Shown here: positions 43,490-51,853 of the stretch, piece by piece | Position numbering within the stretch: position 1 is the stretch's first letter | Layout: every line of letters begins with the position of its first letter | DNA from: Nitrospirota bacterium | GTDB taxonomy: Bacteria > Nitrospirota > Nitrospiria > Nitrospirales > Nitrospiraceae | Assembly (NCBI GenBank): GCA_030682135.1 | Contig: JAUXQT010000107.1 | Location: 19,701 to 83,700, forward strand | Direction of reading: 5' to 3' | Length of the DNA: 64,000 bases | Program-made: the position numbers and the translations under genes | The notes under the pieces: model-generated | Told to the model about the DNA's origin: nothing | Seen by the model: only the letters and a program-made list of their open reading frames with translations | Database searches by the model: none

Positions 43490-43528
43490 CTTCCTCCCCT
43501 TTGTAAGGGGAGGTTAGGAGGGGTAGCG
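43490..43528. repeat. CCTCCCC-type repeat, half copy 3
   Basis: Only the left half is present: TTCCTCCCCTTTGTAAGG followed by GGAGGTTAGGAGGGG. It lies 38 bases after copy 2 and is preceded by a short heptamer-like GGCCGAAGGC stretch. The region 43260-43677 otherwise holds only the vapB promoter and the porin terminator. Confidence 0.8.
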
Positions 43529-43582
43529 TTTTGGTTCTTGCACGAAGGCTCGGTCATTGCAATCTAATCTGCCTCAGGGCAA

Positions 43583-43625
43583 AAAGAAGCCCCGCTGGGG
43601 ATCTCCCAGCGGGGCTTTCTTTCTT
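43583..43625 (-). terminator. Bidirectional intrinsic terminator downstream of the porin gene
   Basis: AAGCCCCGCTGGG (43587-43599) and CCCAGCGGGGCTT (43605-43617) form a perfect 13-bp stem with a short loop. T-rich sequence follows on both strands. Confidence 0.92.
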
Positions 43626-43642
43626 GACAGAAACGAGAGATC

Positions 43643-43670
43643 TTCTCGCCCCTTGCCTTATGCCTCGTAA
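43643..43670. repeat. Heptameric pyrimidine arm after the porin gene
   Basis: Units TCTCGCC, CCTTGCC, TTATGCC, TCGTAAC run between the terminator and the porin stop codon. A single arm; no partner was seen within 100 bases. Confidence 0.5.
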
Positions 43671-43677
43671 CTTCTTC

Positions 43678-45345
43678 TTAGAAATTCAGCCAAAGCTGCA
43701 TATAGGCCCAATCCTGGTTGCTGCTTTGCCCCAAGTTCTCCTGGATATAGCCGCCGGCAAACAGGTGGCCATAGGCCGCCTGGAAGGCCAGCTTGCCATC
43801 CATGAACATGTGGGTCCAGGCCACATCCAATTCGTCTCCGATGTGCTTCTTGGTATTGTTGGCTGCCGAGAAGACATAGACGCCCTGTGAACCACGGTAC
43901 CAGTTGTCCTTGCTGTTCGCCAAGTTCAAGCTGGTGGCCCAGAATTCAATGTGGTCGTCCTTGGTCGGTCTTGCTTGGAAGTTGATGGACGGGCTCATCA
44001 TGTTCTTCCAGGCCTGGACATCCATGTAACCCATGTGGATGTGGTTGGTCGGGAACATGTTTTCAAAGGTATTGGCCGTCTTACAGCCAGTCGCACCCGC
44101 CGCACCACCGAGGGTACAGTTCGCACGACCATCACCGGTGGCATAGTCGAAGTTGAAGGCCAACCGTGGCTTCCAGGATGACTGGTAATGGGTATAGCCA
44201 ATCCAGTTTCTGGTCGCAAATGCGCTGATATGCAGGTTCTGCTGATTGCCATATCCTGCGCCAGCACCAGCCTGATTGGCATCGGCCATCGAGCCGAACT
44301 GGTAAGTCACTTCGTTGGTTGCATCGAAGTTGCCCTTACGCATTTCGATCCGGTTTCCGACGTTGTGACGAGTCTGCGCTGCATGCTTGTTCGATCCTAA
44401 TCCTTGACCTGCCGTTCCTGCAACTGATGGAGTACGGTTGCTGTAGAGGAAATAGTAGGGCTCGATCAGGAAGCCAGGCACCGACTTGATCTGGTTGTAG
44501 AAAATGAACATGTCGGCATCGTAGCTGCCGCCGGAATTCCCGGTACCTTGTCCCGTAACCAAATTTGCCGCGGTGCCGCCGGTCGGGGCACCCTGGTTGA
44601 TGTCGCCCTCTTGGGTCCGGAACCAGCCCATGTAGCTATCGATGGACTTGGTGCTGTATTGCAACATCACACCATCATGGGAGAATCCCGTATTGGCCCA
44701 GTCGAAGTGGCCGAACAACGAATGGTTTCCGAAGACGATATATTGACGGCCGGCCTTCACGCTCAAGCCCTGTACGCCGGCAAAGTTCCGGACCAACATG
44801 TAGGCAGCGCGAACGCCCAAGGTGCCGCCGTTCCCATTGGTGGTATTGCTGGAACCGGTATGGGTCAAGGCATCTCCGGCGACGCCGGTGTTGCTGCCCC
44901 AGTTCCTGGAATCGATGAGCTCCATATAGAAGTTCACGTCAGGTGAAAGATCGTAGCCAATGCCCAAACGCGTCATCTGCTGCGCATAGAAGTCATTCTG
45001 CTTCCCTGCGGCGGCCTTTGCACCAGGCGCGCTGTTACAAGTTGCGCCGGCGCCACCGCCGAAGCAGATCCCGTTCCGCATTTCAGGCCGCACACGCAAG
45101 TCCGCGCGGACCCAGAAATTCTTGATGTCGAAATTCTTGCCGATCTTCGGATCGTAGAGTTCATAGGCTTCCTTCTGCGGAATCGCGCGAGGAATGGCCG
45201 GGACGTTGGTGATCTTCTCACCTTCCGGCAATTCAAACGCGGCTTGCGCCGGGGCCGTCCCGAACGACAGGCCTGCAGCCATGACAGCCGCACTGAAGAA
45301 GGTGGCCGCACTGGCCCACCCCATTCGTCTGTGGATACTTTGCAT
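43678..45345 (-). CDS. Alginate-export-family outer-membrane porin
   Basis: Large beta-barrel of 555 aa. A signal peptide (1-35, ending PAQAAFE) is followed by RADLRVRPEMRNGICF (typical AlgE-like entry strand), many amphipathic strands such as KAGRQYIVFGNHSLFGHFDW and KPRLAFNFDYATGDG, and a C-terminal YMQLWLNF. AlgE-type barrels are common in Nitrospira-like genomes and need not export alginate; a porin role is likely. AGGAGG seven bases before ATG 45345 fixes the start and suggests strong expression. Confidence 0.88.
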   Translation of the reverse strand: MQSIHRRMGWASAATFFSAAVMAAGLSFGTAPAQAAFELPEGEKITNVPAIPRAIPQKEAYELYDPKIGKNFDIKNFWVRADLRVRPEMRNGICFGGGAGATCNSAPGAKAAAGKQNDFYAQQMTRLGIGYDLSPDVNFYMELIDSRNWGSNTGVAGDALTHTGSSNTTNGNGGTLGVRAAYMLVRNFAGVQGLSVKAGRQYIVFGNHSLFGHFDWANTGFSHDGVMLQYSTKSIDSYMGWFRTQEGDINQGAPTGGTAANLVTGQGTGNSGGSYDADMFIFYNQIKSVPGFLIEPYYFLYSNRTPSVAGTAGQGLGSNKHAAQTRHNVGNRIEMRKGNFDATNEVTYQFGSMADANQAGAGAGYGNQQNLHISAFATRNWIGYTHYQSSWKPRLAFNFDYATGDGRANCTLGGAAGATGCKTANTFENMFPTNHIHMGYMDVQAWKNMMSPSINFQARPTKDDHIEFWATSLNLANSKDNWYRGSQGVYVFSAANNTKKHIGDELDVAWTHMFMDGKLAFQAAYGHLFAGGYIQENLGQSSNQDWAYMQLWLNF

Positions 45346-45597
45346 ATGAATTCCTCCTGTGAATTGGATAACAGCCGCCACCGGTGCACGTTCCGGCGCT
45401 GCGCTGCCGACTTGACATCCAACTGCATGCACGGTCATGACTCGCTCTCTTTCATTCCTGCTCTACCGGAGAACCGAGACCCCGTTGTGCCAACGGCGTC
45501 TCTTCCTCCCTTAACCACTACCAACTTGCCCGAACCAGCTCGATCTGACAAACAATTTTCCTGTTTTGGCCCCTGCGATTCACTCTCGAACAGTTCC

Positions 45598-45632
45598 ACC
45601 CATCACAGATCACCGCTCACTCATCACAATCT
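45598..45632. repeat. Heptameric CATCACN arm downstream of tatB
   Basis: Units CATCACA, GATCACC, GCTCACT, CATCACA end two bases before the tatB stop codon on the minus strand. The same unit recurs at 53883-53912. Otherwise the 288-base gap 45346-45633 holds only the porin ribosome-binding site and presumably its promoter. Confidence 0.55.
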
Positions 45633-45633
45633 T

Positions 45634-45933
45634 CTACGCCTGGCCCGACTGGCTGATGGACTTGGCTCCGTCCTCTGCCTGTTTCCCGGCTGCGTTGATC
45701 TGCTCCTCGGCGTCTTTGATCGAGGCTTGAAAGTCCTGCTCGACCATCTTCACTTCCTGCTGGATCATATTGATTTCCGGCTCGACCGACTTTCTGAGAT
45801 CTTCCGCCGTTTCCTTGAAGCCCTTGACCGCTTTGCCAATCTGGCGACCGACTTCAGGCAACTGCTTGGGGCCGAACAGCAAGAACCCGATCACCAAAAT
45901 GATGAGAATTTCTCCGGCGCCGAGTCCAAACAT
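45634..45933 (-). CDS. tatB: Twin-arginine translocase TatA/TatB-family protein (TatB-like)
   Basis: The 99-aa protein has one N-terminal membrane helix (EILIILVIGFLLFGPKQLPEVG), the Phe-Gly-Pro hinge, an amphipathic helix (RQIGKAVKGFKETAEDL) and a long charged coiled tail. GPKQLPEVGR resembles TatB/TatA-like second copies. Works with TatC to export folded proteins; tatC is not in the window. It is separated from the second tat gene by a heptameric element. Confidence 0.88.
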   Translation of the reverse strand: MFGLGAGEILIILVIGFLLFGPKQLPEVGRQIGKAVKGFKETAEDLRKSVEPEINMIQQEVKMVEQDFQASIKDAEEQINAAGKQAEDGAKSISQSGQA

Positions 45934-45946
45934 AGTTGAAACCTTG

Positions 45947-46028
45947 GCAAGGGGTGATTGGCGAGAGGCGAGGGGGACCGGTTCTGAGATCTTTTTCCAC
46001 TAGCCTCGTGCCTCTAGCCTCTGGCCCA
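45947..46028. repeat. Heptameric inverted-repeat element between the tat genes
   Basis: Left purine units GGCAAGG, GGTGATT, GGCGAGA, GGCGAGG face right pyrimidine units TAGCCTC, GTGCCTC, TAGCCTC, TGGCCCA around about 20 unpaired bases. Confidence 0.7.
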
Positions 46029-46035
46029 TTCGTTG

Positions 46036-46305
46036 TTAACCTTGCTTGACCTGCTGCGCTGACTCAATCGGAGCCTGGGCCTGCGGGGCAGCCTGCGTTT
46101 GTGCGATCTGCGTCGGCGCCATGTCAGGCGCATCGGACGGAGGAGGCGTCACGTCGATGGCATCGGCCTCGTTGACGCTCTTCTTAAATCCCTTGATCGC
46201 CTTCCCGAGCCCTTCACCTAACTGCGGAATCTTGCCGGCGCCGAAAATGATCAACACGATGATCAGAATCAGCACCAATTCCATCCATCCAAATGATCCA
46301 AACAT
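46036..46305 (-). CDS. tatA: Twin-arginine translocase subunit TatA
   Basis: Pore-forming TatA, 89 aa. It has a membrane helix (MELVLILIIVLIIFGAGKIPQLG), the conserved FGAGKIP hinge, the amphipathic helix EGLGKAIKGFKKSV and a Pro/Ala/Gln-rich tail. ATG 46305 is used; a TTG one codon earlier has no support. It lies upstream of the tatB-like gene in the same direction. Confidence 0.93.
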   Translation of the reverse strand: MFGSFGWMELVLILIIVLIIFGAGKIPQLGEGLGKAIKGFKKSVNEADAIDVTPPPSDAPDMAPTQIAQTQAAPQAQAPIESAQQVKQG

Positions 46306-46460
46306 CAATGACTCGCTTTCTCGTTATGTCCCACTCAGGCTATCCAGCGTTAGACCGCTCGAAAGGTGGGCATTATTCCCCAAACGGGGGGAAGGCTATA
46401 GAAGAACTAAGTATTAGTCAAGCAGAAATTCTCGAAACAGGCGGTTGCTCCTGCTCAGAA

Positions 46461-47891
46461 TCAGCGAGAGCTAATCGAGGCGTGATAATAATCGACCGGG
46501 CTCGGCGGTGCGGTTAAGGCGATCATAAACGACTGGGGGTCGTAGCCGATAGCTTCGAGGTCCTTCGAAGCCGACATCAGCTCTTCTTCTGTGAGATAGG
46601 CAACGGTGTCGGGAATCCCTGTCGGCTTCAGCGCACGCACGAGGGCCTGGAGCATCTCTCGCTCCTCCGGTGGCATCTCCAGGGGAATGGGAAAGTCCAG
46701 CTGGCGCGCATAGGGACTCTGGTAGGTCTCGTTCAGTGCCAGGAGGGTCTTGAGCATCAGGCGATCCTGCTCCCAGGGCGCCATGCTCGTGCCGGCGGAA
46801 GGATGGGTGGCCATGAGATCCATGAGGGTCAAGACGTTGGTCCCTAAGCTGCGACCCACGAACTCACGCTGGCTCTCGATGGTCATGGCGCCGGCCTCGA
46901 CCTGCTTGGCCACCGCTTCGGCCAATGCAAAGTTAACCATGAAACTCTGTTGCCCGCCGAATTGGCCATAGCAGGGCTTCTCCGGATCGTTCAGCACGTC
47001 CATATCCGCCGTGCCCGCGTCGAAACTGCTGAACCCGATCGCATCGGGAGCCAATAGACGCTTGGCTTCTTTGATCGTGGCGTAGGCCCCCATATTGACG
47101 GGCACCACCACTTGCTCATCGATACGCTTGAGGAACTCCGTGATGGTCTTCCGGTACGGGACTTCTTTCCATTCGACCGTCCGATATTCACGCTCCCACA
47201 CCAGGTCGTCGAGAAACGGCGGAAAACCCTTGAGCACGTCTATGTCCATGGCCTCGAACGCCCGGACAAAGGCCGCCCAATCGGAAATCTTCGCATGCAG
47301 GGCTTCGCTCAAGTTCGGCCGGAGGAACTCTTCCTCGGTCTCGTTCGCCTGCCGCGACATCAATTTCGTCGGGAGGTCGTTCCACAATTCGTTACAGAAG
47401 ATGCGGTCCACGCTGCCATCCGCCATGCCTTCAAGCCGATCCACGGTCCCTCGATGGGTCTCGATCCGATCGCGGTGGGACGCAAGTTCCGGATGAGCCA
47501 GCGCGGCATCGAGCACCGATTGCTCCCAATCGACCAGCACATAACGAATGCGGGGATAGATCGTTCCGTCTTTGTCCAGGACTTTCAAGTGGCTGAGAAA
47601 ACAAGCGGCAAGGTTGCCGTTGCCGGGGCCGAGTTCCAGAACCGTCAAAGGCTGAAGACTGAAGGCTGAAGACTGAGACTTTGACGCTTTTTCCCGCTTC
47701 ACGACTTTTTCGAAATAGTCCGCCGCGAGGGCATGAGCGAGCCGATAGTCGGCTGAGGCAAACGTTTGGTAGAAGCTTCGGATCTGATCGCCGCGAAAAC
47801 GGTAGAAGAGCCTATTGATGTGGACTTGCCACTGGTCGACCGGTTTATAGTCGCCGATGAGCTGCGGTAAAGCGTCTGCGTCTTGCAACAT
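46461..47891 (-). CDS. SAM-dependent methyltransferase, MidA-like (COG1565) with in-frame repeat insertion
   Basis: The 476-aa class I methyltransferase is of the MidA/PF02636 type. The SAM motif is LTVLELGPGNGNLAACF near 84, with VLVDWEQSVLDAAL and FCNELWNDLPT (acidic loop). MidA homologues act on arginine of a respiratory complex I subunit, but this one is divergent and longer. A translated heptamer run (KASKSQSSAFSLQP, about 68-82) sits just before motif I. GGAATT before ATG 47891 supports this start; the frame to 48122 runs through repeats. Confidence 0.83.
   Translation of the reverse strand: MLQDADALPQLIGDYKPVDQWQVHINRLFYRFRGDQIRSFYQTFASADYRLAHALAADYFEKVVKREKASKSQSSAFSLQPLTVLELGPGNGNLAACFLSHLKVLDKDGTIYPRIRYVLVDWEQSVLDAALAHPELASHRDRIETHRGTVDRLEGMADGSVDRIFCNELWNDLPTKLMSRQANETEEEFLRPNLSEALHAKISDWAAFVRAFEAMDIDVLKGFPPFLDDLVWEREYRTVEWKEVPYRKTITEFLKRIDEQVVVPVNMGAYATIKEAKRLLAPDAIGFSSFDAGTADMDVLNDPEKPCYGQFGGQQSFMVNFALAEAVAKQVEAGAMTIESQREFVGRSLGTNVLTLMDLMATHPSAGTSMAPWEQDRLMLKTLLALNETYQSPYARQLDFPIPLEMPPEEREMLQALVRALKPTGIPDTVAYLTEEELMSASKDLEAIGYDPQSFMIALTAPPSPVDYYHASISSR
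47644..47685. repeat. Heptameric insertion inside the methyltransferase gene
   Basis: GTCAAAG and CTTTGAC (perfect 7-bp inverted ends) enclose GGCTGAAGACTGAAGG-type heptamers. The insertion keeps the reading frame. It shares a 17-base run with the arm at 42369. Confidence 0.7.
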
Positions 47892-47900
47892 AAATAATTC

Positions 47901-48120
47901 CAGGCTAGGGGCCAGGGGTTGGTGAATGGCTAGGGGCTTGGCTCCGAGCCCTGAGGAAGCGGATTCTAACAGAACCGGAAATTTAGTCGCAACCGTCCCT
48001 TCCACATCTCGCGCCTCTCGCCCCTGGCCTCTCGCCTCGAACCCATCTCCTTGACAGCTCCCATCGACCGGTGTACCAAGAAGACATGGCGAGAGGCGCG
48101 AGACGAGCGGGGCGAGGGAC
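47901..48120. repeat. Heptameric arms between divergent genes (three arms)
   Basis: Purine units (AGGCTAG, GGGCCAG, GGGTTGG, CTAGGGG) at 47901-47940 face pyrimidine units at 48005-48040. A third, purine arm at 48087-48120 contains GGCGAGAGGCGCGAG (48088-48102), an exact 15-bp inverted match to CTCGCGCCTCTCGCC (48008-48022). The third arm is translated at the N-terminus of the next gene. Confidence 0.72.
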
Positions 48121-48661
48121 AATCGTAACGGTCATGGTCATGGCCCTCTCGGCACTGCCAGGGCTACAGGCGGCGGAGTTGCCGATCACCAAGAATCCTT
48201 CGATCCCTGATTTCCAGAATCGCCCCCAAGATGTCGTCCCCTACAACTTCGATGCCCCTCCCCAAGGCATGTTCCTGACTATTACGACAGCAGAAGGGTT
48301 CGACGAAGAACTCGGGTTTCAACGTACGCATGAGATTGTGCCGGTGAAACCGACCGACCGGTTCCGCCCCGATACCCCTGCCGTCTTTATTGTGTTCCAC
48401 CTGCACCAGCATTATCAGGGGTTCAAGGTATTCGGACAGCTCTTCCCGGAAGCCGTCACCGGCCTCGATCCCACCGTGATGATCGGGCAGGATGCCATGC
48501 ACATTGCGCTGGAGGACGAAAGCGGCTACCTCACGCTCTCCCCTCCACAAGACGCATGGAAGCCAGGCCGATACAAAGTGGACATTCACGTGGGAGAACA
48601 GATCAACGAGATGAGCCTGATGGGGACGATGCGCTTCACGATCACTGCGCCAGAAAAATAG
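48086..48661 (+). CDS. Hypothetical secreted protein
   Basis: The 191-aa protein has a hydrophobic signal segment (VTVMVMALSALPGLQAAE). The residues before it (MARGARRAGRGT) are encoded by a heptameric repeat arm, which supplies the positive n-region of the signal peptide. The mature part is beta-rich (RTHEIVPVKPTDRFRPDTPAVFIVFHLHQHYQGF; AWKPGRYKVDIHVG) and unrecognised. ATG 48086 is used; ATG 48134 after the repeat would leave a signal without n-region. Its stop overlaps the next heptameric element. Confidence 0.72.
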   Translation: MARGARRAGRGTIVTVMVMALSALPGLQAAELPITKNPSIPDFQNRPQDVVPYNFDAPPQGMFLTITTAEGFDEELGFQRTHEIVPVKPTDRFRPDTPAVFIVFHLHQHYQGFKVFGQLFPEAVTGLDPTVMIGQDAMHIALEDESGYLTLSPPQDAWKPGRYKVDIHVGEQINEMSLMGTMRFTITAPEK

Positions 48662-48748
48662 GCTGGAGGCAATGGGCAAGAGGCGAGAGGTGTCGGAGAT
48701 CGGAAAGGAAATCTTGCCTCCAGCCCCTTGCCACTCGCCTCGTAGCCC
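48661..48748. repeat. Heptameric inverted-repeat element after the secreted-protein gene
   Basis: GGCTGGAGGCAA (48661-48672) and TTGCCTCCAGCC are exact 12-bp inverted repeats. Additional GGCAAGA/GGCGAGA and CCTTGCC/ACTCGCC units extend the arms. The left end is the last base of the preceding TAG. Confidence 0.75.
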
Positions 48749-48900
48749 GCGTTCAATTGACCTCCGAATACCGGGGGGTATATAAGCAACCGAAAGATCG
48801 AACGGTGATGGGGTTCACCGGAACTGCCTGAGGCGTTGAATTCAGGCTGATGACTCCTACTCGGCCTACGGCTCGGGAGAAGTTTTTTCCGGATCAACCC

Positions 48901-50589
48901 ATGACACCATCCAACTTACCGCAGCCCTTCTCCCAATACGAACTCCGCCACATCGTCCAGGATATCCTGAACCAACTCGGCCTGCTCCTGCGGCTGGAAC
49001 GGAAGATGCTCGGCATTATCGCCTCCTACGCCGTCGCCATCGGCCTGTTCATGCTCTGTGTGCCGATTGCGGTCCAGGAGCTGGTGAGCACCTTCTCGTT
49101 CGCCATCGAACCGCGGATGGTCCTTACACTGTCCCTGATCGTGGCATGCGCGTTGACCGGCGTGGCGGCCTTTCGCATTCTCCAGGCCCGGGCCGTTGAA
49201 ACGCTTCAGCAACGTATCTACACGAGAATTGCGATCGCCTTTACCCAGACGTTGCCACGCCTTCGGGAAGAATCGTTCCTGCCCCAACATGCCAACCGGT
49301 TTAGCGAAGCCGACCTGCTGACTCGCGCACTCGTGTCCATGGTGGCCGATCTCTTCAACGTCGCCGTCGTCGGCTCCATCTTCATGTCGATGCTCGTCTA
49401 CTTCCACCCCTTCTTTCTGCTCTATAACGTGCTGCTCATCAGCGGATTTGTGGTGCTGTTGACCCTCTTCGGCAGGGGGGGCTTCCTGATCACGCTGGAG
49501 ATGTCCCGCTTGAATTATGGCATCTACCACTGGATTCAGAATATCGCCGTGAATCTCCCGCATCTCCGCGCGGCAGGTCACAGCCCCTACCTGCTTCAAA
49601 AAACCGACGAACTCACGAGGGCCTACGCGCGGGTCCGGCAACGGCGATCGGACCTCTTGACGGGCCGCCAATACAAGGCGGCAGCCCTCTGGCAGGTGAT
49701 CGGCCATACCGGCATGATCGCCACGGCCGGCATGTTGGTCTCGACCGGCCAGCTCACCGTGGGCCAATTCGCCGCGGCCGAGTTGCTCGCCGCAAATCTT
49801 CTCTTGAACATGGACACCCTGGCCCGCCGGATGGTCCATATGTTCTTTGCCTTTGTCTCGTTTCGAGAGATGAGCGCCTTCTTCTCGCTTCCGCAGGACG
49901 ACACTGGCTCCAAGGCCGTCGTCCCGGTCGATCAGTTCGGCTGGGCCGGCATCACCGTCACGGCCAGGAACCTTGCCTTTGGCTATGCCGACTCAGCCCT
50001 CCTGTTCGAGCACGTCGATCTCGAGGTGGCTGCCGGTGAAAAGATCGCCCTCTTCTGCAATTCGAACGTACAGAAAACCGCCCTCGCCAAAGTGCTCGCC
50101 GGACTGCTGTCTCCTTCCGCGGGCGTCGTCCGCTACAACGACATGAATCTGGTCGAGGTCAGCCTGGAGTCGATCGATACCTGCCGCAGCCTCATGCTGG
50201 ACTCCCATCCGACGCTGCTTGAAGGCACGATCGAAGACAACATCACTCTGGGACGGCCGTCGATCTCCTACGAGGATGTGCAATGGGCGCTGCGCTTCGT
50301 CGAGCTGGACGAGGAGATCGACCGGCTGCCGGACGGATTGACCACGATGGTAGTCGGGCACGGCAATCAGTTCACCCTCAGTCAGACCCTGCGCCTCCTC
50401 CTCGCGCGAGCCATTGTGACGCGACCGCACCTCCTCATCGTCGAGGGCACATTGCACAGCATGCTCCCCTCGCTCCGCGAGGTCGTCCTGCGAAGGCTCT
50501 GCAGCAAAGACGAGCCCTGGTCCGTCGTATTTGTGTCCAACGATCCGACGTTCACCGCCCCGATCGATCGACGCGTGATGGTGGTCTAA
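48901..50589 (+). CDS. ABC-exporter-like protein with degenerate ATPase motifs
   Basis: The 562-aa fusion has a membrane domain (hydrophobic segments about 37-57, 71-93, 155-200, 275-310) and an ABC-fold C-terminus from about 357. All nucleotide motifs are altered: Walker A reads CNSNVQKTA (only Lys-Thr kept), the Q-loop Gln is replaced, the signature is FTLSQ, Walker B is LLIVEG (Asp to Glu, catalytic Glu to Gly), and the H-loop His is Asn (VSND). It is probably not an active ATPase. The operon continues with an antiporter and UspA. ATG 48901 gives a family-like start. Confidence 0.82.
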   Translation: MTPSNLPQPFSQYELRHIVQDILNQLGLLLRLERKMLGIIASYAVAIGLFMLCVPIAVQELVSTFSFAIEPRMVLTLSLIVACALTGVAAFRILQARAVETLQQRIYTRIAIAFTQTLPRLREESFLPQHANRFSEADLLTRALVSMVADLFNVAVVGSIFMSMLVYFHPFFLLYNVLLISGFVVLLTLFGRGGFLITLEMSRLNYGIYHWIQNIAVNLPHLRAAGHSPYLLQKTDELTRAYARVRQRRSDLLTGRQYKAAALWQVIGHTGMIATAGMLVSTGQLTVGQFAAAELLAANLLLNMDTLARRMVHMFFAFVSFREMSAFFSLPQDDTGSKAVVPVDQFGWAGITVTARNLAFGYADSALLFEHVDLEVAAGEKIALFCNSNVQKTALAKVLAGLLSPSAGVVRYNDMNLVEVSLESIDTCRSLMLDSHPTLLEGTIEDNITLGRPSISYEDVQWALRFVELDEEIDRLPDGLTTMVVGHGNQFTLSQTLRLLLARAIVTRPHLLIVEGTLHSMLPSLREVVLRRLCSKDEPWSVVFVSNDPTFTAPIDRRVMVV

Positions 50590-50611
50590 TCGTGTCTTTG
50601 TTGAGGTACCG

Positions 50612-51853
50612 ATGTCGTTGACTTGGGAAACTGCAGCAGTCTGGATGGCGATGGCGTTGCTCGCCTCGCTCATCTCGGCGCGAATCGGCATTTCCGTCGC
50701 CTTAGTCGAAATCTGCGTCGGGGTTGCCGGCGGCAACCTGCTGGACGTTCACCCGGCGCCTTGGATCGCCTCGCTGGCCGGTTTCGGCAGCGTCATCTTG
50801 ACCTTCCTGGCCGGCGCCGAGATCGATGTTGCGGTCATGAAAGATAAATGGAAGGAGACGCTCGGCATCGGACTCGCCTCCTTTCTTGTGCCCGGCGTGA
50901 GCGTCGCGGCCTTCGCCTATTATGTGGCAGGCTGGTCCCTGCAGGCGTCGCAGGTGGCAGGCATCGCTCTCTGCGCCACCTCCGTCGCCGTGGTCTACAC
51001 CGTCCTCGTAGAACGGGGGCATAATGAACTCGAACTGGGCAAGATCATTCTGGCCGCCTGTTTCGTTACCGATCTCGGATCGGTGCTGGCGCTAGGCCTG
51101 CTCTTCGCGCGATACGACTGGTGGCTGGTGGTCTTCCTGGCCGTGACAGCGGTGACGCTCTGGCAACTGCCCAGGGCCGCCCGGTGGTTTTTCAGCAAGG
51201 CCGGGAGTCGTATCAGCGAACCACAACTGAAGTTCGTCTTATTGATTCTGTTCGCACTCGGCGCCCTGGCCAGCGCGGCCCAGAGTGAAGCGGTTCTCCC
51301 TGCGTACCTGGTGGGCCTCGTGCTGGCCCCGCTCTTCCTCGCCAACAAGAACCTGGCGCACCGATTGCGCGCCATCGCCCTGACGATCCTCACCCCCTTT
51401 TACTTTCTCAAGGCCGGTGTCCTCGTCAACCTCAAGGCCGTCCTGGCCACGGCGGCGTTGGTCGGCCTCTTCTTCGCCGTCAACACCACGGCCAAACTCG
51501 TCAGCGTCTGGCCGCTCACCCGGCTGTTTCGATTCCGTCCACGGGAAGGCATCTACACCACGCTGTTGATGGCCACAGGCCTCACGTTCGGAACCATCTC
51601 CGCGCTCTTCGGACTTGAACACGACCTCATTACACGCGAGCAATATGCCACGCTGGTCACGGTCGTGATCCTGACGGCCATCATCCCCACGATTATTGCC
51701 GAACGGTGGTTCGATCCTGGCGGACGGCCCTCCGAAGAACAGTGGCCGGAGGGCCGTCCAACCGGACAGGCCAATCCCCCATCCAGTTCCATCCTGCAGA
51801 CTCAGCCATCGGAAGGAGGCATGATCCATGTACAGAAAAATCCTGGTCGGTAA
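50612..51853 (+). CDS. CPA2-family cation:proton antiporter (Kef/NapA-type)
   Basis: Integral membrane exchanger, 413 aa, with 11-13 predicted helices. Core motifs are LAGAEIDVAVM (residues near 68) and AACFVTDLGSVLAL with a Thr-Asp pair near 150, the ion-binding site. A C-terminal hydrophilic tail follows (RWFDPGGRPSEEQWPEG). Exchanges Na+ or K+ for protons. It lies 22 bases after the ABC-like gene and overlaps the start of uspA by 26 bases. Confidence 0.9.
   Translation: MSLTWETAAVWMAMALLASLISARIGISVALVEICVGVAGGNLLDVHPAPWIASLAGFGSVILTFLAGAEIDVAVMKDKWKETLGIGLASFLVPGVSVAAFAYYVAGWSLQASQVAGIALCATSVAVVYTVLVERGHNELELGKIILAACFVTDLGSVLALGLLFARYDWWLVVFLAVTAVTLWQLPRAARWFFSKAGSRISEPQLKFVLLILFALGALASAAQSEAVLPAYLVGLVLAPLFLANKNLAHRLRAIALTILTPFYFLKAGVLVNLKAVLATAALVGLFFAVNTTAKLVSVWPLTRLFRFRPREGIYTTLLMATGLTFGTISALFGLEHDLITREQYATLVTVVILTAIIPTIIAERWFDPGGRPSEEQWPEGRPTGQANPPSSSILQTQPSEGGMIHVQKNPGR

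Noticed and set aside
42404..43528. CRISPR-like appearance of the repeated CCTCCCC blocks
   Set aside because: Only two and a half copies, palindromic over 120 bases, spaced by genes rather than by uniform spacers; no cas genes.
48916..49839. Open frame of 307 codons, minus strand
   Set aside because: Antisense to the ABC-like gene; His/Gln/Gly-rich composition typical of a shadow frame.
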